A DNA stretch of 64,000 nt from Durusdinium trenchii (Eukaryota > Sar > Dinophyceae > Suessiales > Symbiodiniaceae). The position numbers and the translations under genes are program-made. The notes beneath the pieces were generated by a model, which saw nothing but the letters and a program-made list of their open reading frames with translations, was not told the origin of the DNA and did no database searches. Shown here one piece after another: positions 1-9,900 of this stretch. The stretch lies in NCBI GenBank assembly GCA_963970005.1, contig CAXAMN010021362.1:365750-429749 (forward strand). The letters run 5' to 3'. Every line of letters starts with the position of its first letter. Position 1 is the stretch's first letter.

Positions 1-85
1 GTTCACCAACACCTCCATTTAAACTGTATCCCTCTGAAGTTGAAGGGTTTTCATGATTTGGTGGCTCTTCTTGGGCTTCCCACAG

Positions 86-3000
86 GTCCAGGCTGCTCGC
101 ACGGCCGCCGCAGCCGCGGCCCGTGCACATGGCGGAGATGAGGTGCTGCTCTCCGCCGCCGCTGCTGGGGCTGCTGCGGCGGCTGCAGCGCGGAGCGCCA
201 AGAAGCAGCTTGGAGTGGAAATTCTGGGGTTGGTAGCTAGTTTGGTGGGAACCTAGGATCCATAGGAGAACACCTGTCTATATAGTACCTGTCTATTATT
301 GGACATCGATTGTCTCTTGCGTTTGGTGCTTTGGATGCTTTTCTTGTTGAGCGGCCCCCCCGGCATAGCGCCACATCGCATTTGGTGCCGACGCCGTCGC
401 CTCCAGGCCTTTGCAGTTGCAGGCGCAAGCGGCTGCCACAGCCGCTGCCGACGCCGCACATGCCGCGTCGCCGGCGGACCGGGGGCGTGCGGCGGCAGGC
501 AGGTGAGACTGCTCTTTGCACACAAACATCGCGCGCAAGCAATGACAGAACAGTAATACGGATGAGGCGTACTGTGTACATGGATAAGGATTATTTTTGT
601 TGGCAGTGTTTCTTAGGTCTTGATTTGCTGTGTTTATTTGTGGGTTAGAGGGAGATTGAAATAAAGCTTGGAACTTTTGGTAGTTTAAACGTATATATAC
701 TCTATATAGCACCTTTTGAATCGTGCAACATGCACAAATGATTACAATTGTCTTGTAACATGATGTACAATGATAATTCCCATGTACGACAGTTCTTACC
801 ACTGTAAAATTGTTCTTCCTGGGCATCCCACTATATAGTGTTTTTTCTTGCTGTTCTTCCGGCAGATGCTGCGGCCTCAGCTGCGCTGGTGGGGGCGAAG
901 ATCGCGGGGAAGTCCAAGAAGGCAGATGTCCAGCATCGATGATGTGGTCCAAGGGTGAAGAGTCATGGTGTCCTACCCAGGCAGTGTGTGGATCACCTGG
1001 TTTGGGGAGGAGGTATTGGTTTCGCCCCTCCAATCCAACAGGTGGAAAAGGGTTCAAGTGACCTTGTTTTTATAGATTTATATTTACAGCCTTCGGCATG
1101 CCGCCGGCCACCAGCTCGAGCCCGCATTGGCAGGCAGCCTAATGATGCTTATTAACAGTGTTCCACAGTTCGAAGCAGATTCTGATTCTCCACCTAAGAG
1201 GGGGGGGGGACGGGAGGGAGGGGGGCAGGGCAGGCTGTCGTGTGGGATGCGTTTGGATTTGTTACATCAAGGGTTTGGGTTGCTTGGAAATCATTAAAAG
1301 GCTTGGTTATGCTTCAAGGGATCCCCTCACAATGTATGAGCCAAGTATCCTTGGAATCGCTCTGAGGGTTGTCCTTTTATCCCAGACAACGTGACCTGTA
1401 GAAATGGGTTCCTTTTGAGTTTGGGGGTTGTGTCCATGACTTAGTTTGTTAGATAAGCTGATAAGCTGTCATGTTTCGCATGTATATGGTCTATAGGGAT
1501 GTCTATGGTTTCAAGTCGGCATTTCACTGCGGGACTCTTCCGCACCACAGAGCGTCAGGAGCAGGTTCAGCTGAGCGCTTCCTCAGCCCTGGCAGCCGCG
1601 GAAGCCGCAGGTGATATTGCTTCCGGTCGGTCGGCTTCCTGGTGTCAGGTGAAATCAACACTACTATGGCTGATATAGAATGGCAGACATTTGTTCCAGT
1701 CCTTAGGTCCTTGCAATAGCAATTGCAGAAAATGTAATTAAGTGGATGCTGGTAAAACGCCCGGAGCTATTGGTCTAAAGCCATTGTGGCTGTCCATGCA
1801 ACCAAACCAGAGTTTTTGGCAGAGTAACCCTTGTAACCATTTCTATTGCAATGGCTTGGAAGATATGGGTGTGTATTGACAATAGGCAGACCTCCAAAAA
1901 AACATCCTGGAAGAAGGGAAATAGGCCAGTCTACCCATTGGTTGGAGGTCCGGTCTCGCCTTTTTTCAAATGCACATTCAAATCTTTCAAGCCGAAGAAA
2001 CAGGAACTTGTTACGTGTGCCAAGGTGCTTCCGCACCAAGTTTGCTCGGGTCCAAACGTGGTCCAGATGCCGTTTCCACATGGAACGACTTGTTACTGCC
2101 CTGCAGAGGGCCACATGGAACCCCAAAAACCACTGGGCTGGTATTCGGAGAATGGTCGAAACCACCGGTCTTTCTTCTTAGGTTCCATGGGATCGTTTCC
2201 GCGAGGGTCGGTGGAATCTTTGGCTCCAGCTTTCACGCAGTTCTTCTGCAAGTGGAAGAAACATAGGCATAGCATGCAAAAAACAGAAACGCTTGTTTTT
2301 TGGTTGCGATGGCCTCCAACCTACAAACGCGATGGCCTCCTTTTCAGCCGACCTGCCAGCGGTTTCTTCATCCTTCTTGCTATGCTGCAGGCATGAAATC
2401 GCGATCTCCCGAGCTGGACCGGGCGGTGCGGGCGGCCGCAGAGAAGGCCGCGTCCAGCTGTGGATGGCCAAACGACAAGGCTGGACATGGGTTCGGGTTG
2501 GGCCACTGGAACTGGGTGTTTGTTGGGTTTTGGGATATGCGATGTGGTAGTTTCTTTGGTTGGGGAGGGAAGGATCTTCATCATGAGAATCAAGCATGCA
2601 AGCTTTTCTCTTTTGTAGGCACTGTTGCCGTGTATCAATATACTGTAAGTTGTTTGTAACACCCAAGGGCACAAGATAAGCTTAAGTGTTGCAACGGAAT
2701 CAGACGGAAAGCTGTGGATATCCACTTGGCAGCCGGAGATAAACCAGAAGCCTGGCCCATCACAACCAATGGCAAAGCCTCGAAGGTAGCTAGCTTTTCA
2801 CTTGGCAGGCTTGCAGGTGTTTCTCAGGGCGGGGCCACCCATATTTTGAGACACTACACACATGCTCGCCTGAGCATAACAATGCCAAATGGCCGGCCCT
2901 CGTAGACATGTTGGTGTCTTTTCATTTCAAAACCACTTCCGCACATGTTAGACATATGACATAAATTGACATAATATGACATATGCATGATGGTAGAATT

Positions 3001-4985
3001 CATTAACTACTCCTAGTTGCTATCAACTAGTCCAGTTGTACTCAGTTGCTACTCATCCGTTGCTTCGTTTCCGTTTCCGAATCTCCACCGGTCGGATCCC
3101 TCCGATCATCGATCGCCAGGCTCAGCAGATCGCCTCCGAGGTCTTGGGCACCGATCGCCAGGAGCGGTGAAAACACCAGTGAAACCCACCGGGCGGTGGA
3201 GAAAGGATAGGAAAAACGCCCCAGATGGGGTGTGGAGGGGGATGGAGGGCAATGATGGGGTGTGGAGGGCAATGATGGAGCGGCCCAGATGGGTGGGATT
3301 TCAGCGGCCCTGGGGCCAAGGGGTTGTGTATGTTGATTTCTTCCGGGAGCTTTGCCTATTAAGATCGCCTGGAATCAAGATGGACCGCAACATGCAAACT
3401 ATTCGCGGCAAAAGGAAGCACTGTAGCGTCTTGCAGGACTTTGGAGTTTGTGTTGGCCTTCGTTAGCACAAGCTGGGATCCTTTGGGACTAGCTCTGCCT
3501 TTTGGGACCCTGGGAACCCCCTCTTCAGTCTTTGGGGCGAAGTGCAAGCAAAGGCAGCAAAGGCACTCCAAGATTTCCAGGGTCAGACATTTACAGGCTA
3601 CTGCTGTTTAATTGTGTACTGGCCACAATTCGTGCGGTATGGAGAGACTCTTGTACCGCCTGAGAGGGAGAGGGAGAGAGCTGATGTTGTAGTTTGAACT
3701 GTGTCACCAGAGCGGAGAGGAAGCCGGAGAAGCCAAGGGCAAGGCATCGAGATGAGGAATGGGATAGACTTGTGGTGATTCTTTATGCCTGCATGTTTTC
3801 TTCCCTGGACCTGCTTTGCATTGGTCTTGTTGAGTACCCTCAAGCCTTTGAGCTGCCTGCAAGACACTACATGTTGGAGTAATTAAGCATAGACAGACAT
3901 CGGCTTCTACTGTGTAGATCTAGCCCGTTGAGCCATGATCAAGACGAACATTATTGTAGTGTCCAGGGTTGGAGTCCAGATTTGGACTCAGAGGAAAAGG
4001 ATTTGTAATCCGATCGTCCGAAGTCAATCAATTCCCAATTTTAGCAACAGTTGATCAGCTAAACTTGACTACCCTGATGGCATGAAGAAAACATGACATC
4101 CATGGCTCCCCTTGCCACAGAAGAATACCAATAAATGTGTTGTTACCTGTCAATGTTATTGTTTTTCTATTTGTACTGCTCTAGTATTGTGAACCCCTGA
4201 GAAGCCTGAGAACAAAAATGAGCTATCTAGTGTGTTTATATATATATATATAGAGTAGAGATTTGTTGTTTCTTCTTGTCAGGGCATGTTATAGAGAAGT
4301 CCTGTTTTGGCCGAAAGGTGCATCGCTGTGCTTCAGGTGGTGCTGAAGAAGCTCCGGCAGCAGCTGGCGGAGCAAGAACGAAAGCTCAGGCGCCGGAGCT
4401 GGGAGTTTGCCCGAGGGGTTCATGACAAGCCCGGTGGATCTCAGGTAGCCGCTGCAGCCGTGTTTTTTTGGTTTTCGGTCGGTCTATGGTTTGCGCGTCT
4501 TTGGAACCGCTGATGACGCTTCCCTGAACTCTGGCAAGGGATTGAGACATGTATGATGCATTCCTTGGAGATGAATTGTCACAGGGCGGCAGTTACAAGT
4601 TGCTGGCATCAAAGGTGGCTTGACTTGCTGATCCACACTTCAACTATTATACTTCAAAAACAGATGATGTCAGAGTCACAGCTTTTAGAAGGCATGGGTT
4701 GGGGAGCTGATCATCCTGTTAAGCTCGCTTTGGCACCCGAACCGAAGAGCGTAGAATATGTAATATGTCTGTCACCTCCCACCTCCCACCCAGAGGGAGG
4801 GGTTCTCCCGGTGGGCATAGCTGCTTAGCTACAGCTACGCCCCCCAGCTCCACCGGGACCTTTGCGGCTCTGGGGCGACCTCGAAGCCATTCGGTCTTCC
4901 ACCGCGCCAACGAGGCAGTGGGAGGCAGCGCAGCTGGAGCGGCGTCGGGCCATGGGGCAGGAAACGCAGCCGCTGGGGGCGAAGA
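86..4985 (+). CDS. Multi-exon gene, alanine-rich coiled-coil-like protein, function unknown
   Basis: Candidate exons, all plus strand: about 86-208, 417-498, 866-921, 1551-1610, 2396-2455, 3117-3167, 4340-4444 and 4848-4985. The first four are Ala-rich (VQAARTAAAAAARAHGGDE; LQAQAAATAAADAAH; DAAASAALVGAKIAGKSKK; RQEQVQLSASSALAAAEAA). The later ones look like charged helices (SPELDRAVRAAAEKAASS; DRQAQQIASEVLGTDRQER; KKLRQQLAEQERKLRRRSW; RQWEAAQLERRRAMGQETQ). Exons 2 and 3 join in phase if exon 2 uses a GC donor at 499. The join to exon 4 does not fit in phase, so an exon may be missing or the group may be two genes. The exon at 4848 is open in all three frames; I chose the one resembling its coiled-coil neighbours. 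No start codon was identified and the gene may begin upstream of the window. I recognise no named family. The low-complexity helical composition suggests a structural role, which is only a guess. Confidence 0.45.
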
Positions 4986-5122
4986 ATAGCGGGGGGGATG
5001 TATAGCGTTTGGAGGATCGGTTAGAATCCCTCTCTCTCTCTCTCCAACAATCATGGAAGTAGAATTCGGTGTGGGATGAGTTCCGATTTAGTAGCTAGCC
5101 TGGCTCAAACAAGGCAGGTCAA

Positions 5123-5200
5123 TCGAAGCTTGGGGCGTTGAGGAGGGTGGTGGAGCTCCAAAACCAGCAGTCATCGGCCATCAGGTTTTTTGTTTCAATA
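5123..5200 (+). CDS. Candidate exon, unassigned
   Basis: Open plus-strand stretch reading GQSKLGALRRVVELQNQQSS and onward. It has the charged, helix-like composition of the exons upstream. Both edges are uncertain. It could be a further exon of the alanine-rich coiled-coil gene or the first piece of the group at 5.36-6.23 kb. Confidence 0.3.
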
Positions 5201-5358
5201 GGTTCTCCTGGCCACACGTCAGGCTCACAGAAGCGCAATGGACCTAAGACCACATTCTTCAGTCTCATACTTGCACAACAGGGTAACACTCCTCGCCGAC
5301 CCTTCCACATGTTTCTGGGGTTCAACTAAGACCGTTCTTTTCTGCACTCATGTCAGGT

Positions 5359-5497
5359 GCTTTGACCGACATGCCGAGACTCACCGACACACCGAGGCTC
5401 ATCTCGGATAGCATCCGCGAGATTGGGATCCGCTGCCAGATGTTGGTCGGGAAGCATCGAGTCCTCTTGGACGACAGGCGCAGCGACGTGAGGTTGT
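5359..5497 (+). CDS. Exon of an unassigned gene
   Basis: Reads ALTDMPRLTDTPRLISDSIR then EIGIRCQMLVGKHRVLLDD and RRSDV in one frame, from a CAG-G acceptor to a GAG-GT donor. Balanced composition and clean borders make it one of the better exons here. It contains a small internal repeat (LTDMPRLTDTPRL). I recognise no domain. With candidate exons near 5,815-5,930 (reading ILKRVMDLCIEVQIAGNARK) and 6,060-6,229 it may form one gene, but the joins are untested. Confidence 0.45.
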
Positions 5498-6059
5498 GAA
5501 GACGGAGCTGTGGTACAAGTGATACTCACCAAGCGTATCGACCAAAAAGAGCCTATATAGGGTATGTCCCAGTATGTCCCAGTAAACCAGTCGGTAACAG
5601 ATTAGGAGTATCACTGTATGATCACTGTTCTTGAGAGAGGCAGGGAGAGGCCTTTACTAACCACCATCATCCAGTGTTACTGGTAATGGGATATACCGTT
5701 GATCTAATTGCTTGACTTTGGATTACACGAGCGAGCTAAACTCACAGCTGCAGAAGAACCTATATCCATTATCCATGTGGCAACAAGAATTCACACAGCT
5801 ATAGATCAAGAAGATGAGGCGTAATTGCACAATGACCGGCAATTGTGACATTCTTAAACGCGTGATGGATCTTTGCATTGAAGTGCAGATTGCTGGGAAT
5901 GCCAGGAAGCGCTTGGAGGCTGAGGCTTGAGGCCCGGTCGCGTGAGGAAAGAGGGAGGGTTATCATGGAGGTGATGTTTATTTGACTAGGTGAACTGGGC
6001 TATGTCGAGTTTGTGGTAGGTTTGGCGTTTTGTGTTGCCTCAGAGCTTCAGAATCTTTA

Positions 6060-6232
6060 GAAGATATGGGCAGAAGAATTCTTCCCCAGTGAGAGTGAGC
6101 GTATGACCTCAATTCTAGTGCAGCTAGGTGTTTTTCATACCCATCATTTGGTCCTCAATGCTTTGGCTGAGGCCCTGTTGCAAAGCACAGGCGCCCGGTC
6201 AGTGACTTTGAGCCCCAAAAAGGTGCGTGAAT
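6060..6232 (+). CDS. Candidate exon, unassigned
   Basis: Open frame after a TTTAG acceptor: KIWAEEFFPSESERMTSILV, then QLGVFHTHHLVLNALAEALL, QSTGARSVTLSPKK and a stop at 6,230-6,232. The amphipathic helical stretch around ALAEALL looks like real protein. It could be a terminal exon of a gene starting near 5.1 kb. No family recognised. Confidence 0.35.
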
Positions 6233-6852
6233 GACGTACTGGATGACCTGTAAACGGATAGCTCAGAAGTTATTTTTCATGCTGTGCTTGCCCAACGATT
6301 TTGTGACTTTTGTCCCATTCTGCTCCATGAGACTTTGCGCTTGAAACGCAATTGTTTCGTGTAAGATCTGTGGTGAGCGCAGCTCCTCTTGCTTTGAGCC
6401 TTTTTTTGTTTGCGGAGTTTGTGCGAAAGAAAGGGTTGGACGCTGATGAAGCTTGCCAATCGCACAAGCCAGCTGAAGACATGTACTAGTGACGTCTTGA
6501 CCAACCTTGAGCTCCCACGACACACATATATTTAATATATATATATATATACTGTATATATCATATAGAGCAGCAGCAGCAGCAGCAGTAGCAGCAATAG
6601 TAGCAATAACAATAGGGATGGTGCCGTGCAGCGGTCTGTGAAGACAGATCTTGAGTTCCAAGCTCAAGAAGCGAGTTTGGTGAATTTGGTTGACAAACTT
6701 TGAGCATCGTTTGTTATAGAGCTGCCAACTCCAGGTGTACCATGTTCAGTATAGGAACCGCACGCTTCGACACACAAACAAGTGTCCAACTTAACCAATG
6801 CTTTGCTCAACGTGTGAAGCTGGGTGGTTGCTGTGATCTGGTTCCATCCACT

Positions 6853-6969
6853 ATGGACGCTATGTGGCCGCGCTGGCTGCTGACGATCCTGGCCCTTTGG
6901 ACGTTCCCACAAGTGGCAGCGTTGCCGGAGCTGGCCATGGTGGGCTTGGGCACGGCGGGCATCAAAAAG
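6853..6969 (+). CDS. AKR exon 1: start codon and signal peptide
   Basis: ATG at 6853 opens MDAMWPRWLLTILALWTFPQ, a short basic head followed by a hydrophobic core and a small-residue cleavage region (VAA-LP). It runs into ELAMVGLGTAGIKK, which fits the first beta strand of the AKR barrel. The exon is 39 codons and ends before GCCATG, a GC donor that leaves phase 0, matching the start of the next exon at 7248. Confidence 0.8.
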
Positions 6970-9900
6970 GCCATGTTGATTTGCAATTGGGAAGGGGGGG
7001 GTCGGTTTGCCTCAGATCGTTTTACCCCTATTAGCTTAGCCTTTGTTTTGGATGCGTTCGAGCGTCAAAGAGCTATCAAAGCTGTGAAAGCATGTCAAGA
7101 GGTAGAAGCTCGCAACTGCAGGAGCTTCAGAAGTTCACACATTCCTTGAACTATGATTCCACCAAGATAGCGTTCTGGGAGACGTCCGACCTTTTCACCT
7201 GACCGGTTCCCCCCCCCACGGACCTCTCCCGGACCTCCGGATTCGAGGTGTCCACCATGGTGGAGGCCATCCAAATGGGCTACCGGACCTTGGACACCGC
7301 CTTAATATACCAGCCCCTCGGCAGGATGTCAGCTGAAGGCTATCAACAAAGACTCAGTGGGAAGAACATGGAAGAACAGGATCTTTGGGTGTTTCTTGGA
7401 TGGATTTGAGTTGGTGAATAGTGAACGATCATAATCCCTGTTTGATCCTTTTTGTAAGCTTGATGCTTCAATGGCAGGGCGAAACACAAGGTGGTGTTTT
7501 CTTGGCCACAGAAAAAAGGGCACAAGGTCACAAGGCCAGAAAACGAATTCAATTGAATTCAATTGCCCCTTTGATCCTTCCCTGTCAGCCAGACGCCACG
7601 GATGTCGTTTCCGTCGAGGAATCATGCGATGGTCCGACAAGCGATGGAAGAGAGCCACGTGCCGCGGGAGGAGCGAGATGGAGGGATGGAATTGACGTCA
7701 AAGTCCTACTCCCAGACACTTCGTGTTTGGTCGATTGTTGTTTCCATACGTGGAGTCACGTGGAGTGTTGGATATTTGCAGAAACGCATGACAGACTCCT
7801 CCCAATTCTGCCAATTTCCCATTGCAGTCGATACCTAGGCATCATCAGAATGATTGAATGGAATGGGGTAGCTCAAGCACATTTCCCATGGCAAATGACG
7901 TCCGAGCTGTTTTTGGGGTTTTACCTTGGGTTCTGCAGCTCAGCGGCACCACGTCGGTCCCAGGCCCGTGACGTCGGTCTCGACGTTTGTGACGTCGGTG
8001 ACGAGACCGGCGGCACGTGGTGGTTGAGGAGATCTTCCTCACGTCCAAGGTGAGCTTCTTTCCCTCCTCCCTGGAGCTTCCGAAGGACAGCTGACAAGGT
8101 CGATGCTAAGATGGATGCTAAGTTGACCTCTCATCTAACAAACTTGCCCATTGAAAGAACCTGTTGTTGCGTGTCAGAGCCCCTCTCATAAGACCACATC
8201 ACTCGGTATGTTGCTACTCGACATGGGCCAAAGCTAAACAACCACTGCCGCAGGAGCACCAAAGCACCTTTGGCATGACAGAATCACCGCTCCCACCTGA
8301 GTTGACCTTCCACCCCTTCAATGTGAAGGGGAAGGAGATCGAGGCGCAGCGCGGAGTGGGTTGAGAGAGTCCCAGCGGGTGTGGGTCCCTTACTTAAAGT
8401 CTAGCAGACGTCTAGCACAGCCTCCACCTTGTGCAGGAATAGTATTTCTTCATCCCCTGCACTTATACATTAATATTGCAAATTATAGCAGTAGCAGATA
8501 TTCAACGGCTATTCCGCTACATCCGCACTGGATGATTCCACAGCTGATCAGTTTCGCTTTTGCCTGGTACATTTGAAAGATGTTTCATCTATCAGTTGGT
8601 AGCTGGCGATCCCTTTATCCTCCACCTGGATCTTCTTAAGTTTTTATGCTGCAAGCCTAGTGGAATACCCAGTCAATGAACGGTCGTCACGGTCCTTGCA
8701 CAGCGCTGGGCCCCCCCAATCAGTGACCAATCCTGCTTGTTCCTCGGTGTGTGTTCGTGTTTGTCCGTTGAGCGCAGGGAATTGAGCTGAGCCTGCAGGA
8801 GCTAGGCGTTGAGTGACTCTGCTTGTGAACTGTGCTATGCAAGAACTTTGGGGACGGAGTGGCATTTACAGTTGGGTTGGGGGATGTTGGGGGCCACTAC
8901 CACATGGCTACGGCTATGACTGACAGACTGACTTTGCACTTGCATGTGGTTTGAGATGGTTTGAGAGGCTTGGTTTCGTAGCTTGAATATTCCCCCCCCA
9001 TGGTGACCAACAGGTTGCGTTCACCAACACGGTGAGGGAAGCTATTTTGGTCACTTGCGATGAAAGAAAATCGGCCGCTTTATTATGCCGCTTTTGCTTT
9101 GCACCCAAATCTGTAGGTATTTGGATTTGTGCTTGATCCATGTGACTTTGGCAGCACTTCATGCGGGAAGGGAGCTGGTTGTTTCGATGTTTTTGGTCCG
9201 GTTGACAAATGGACTTGTTTGGGCACTGGAGTGGGCGATTTTGGGGACAGGGGTGGGCACCTTGGGACTCACATTCTTGCCAGGTAGAGCTGGTGCCAAC
9301 TCCCCACTGAACAAGTGTCTAGAGTCAATGTGTCTAGAGTGTCACTGCATTTACCAGACCAATTTCTGAGAATAGTGCGAGTCAATGCTTCTGGGCCCGT
9401 TGAGTTAGACTGCAACATCAAGCATCTACAAACATCATCAAACATCTACTGCATTTGAACCCACAAATTGATTCAAAGAACATGCGTTCATCTCTCATCG
9501 TCACGCTGTCCCTCATCTCAGACCTTACCAGTCAGTGCCCCCAAAGAACCCAAGAGCGGGGCACTGCAGAAGCCATTGCTGACTGAGGCACCCTCCACCT
9601 CAGCACTGGCCGCTCGGACCCACGTGGTTCCACGATTCGATGGCGGCAGGGAGTGGTGGCGCCAGCGTTCCGTCGGGATCTCCCGTGCGCTGCGCTCGGA
9701 TGGGGTTGCACGTGCTTGGGCAACCGAAAGCAGACATGTGTACCTGCGAGGTGTCCCAACACATCCGAAGGTCCTGCACTGCAAGTGTCGAACAGCAAAT
9801 TGTTCGCACAAGCCTGGAATTTTTGCATATGTTTAGTACATATAGACGTTGAACAAACACACCGTCACGTCCTTCTTTCAGAATGCTGTTTTCATGCAAA

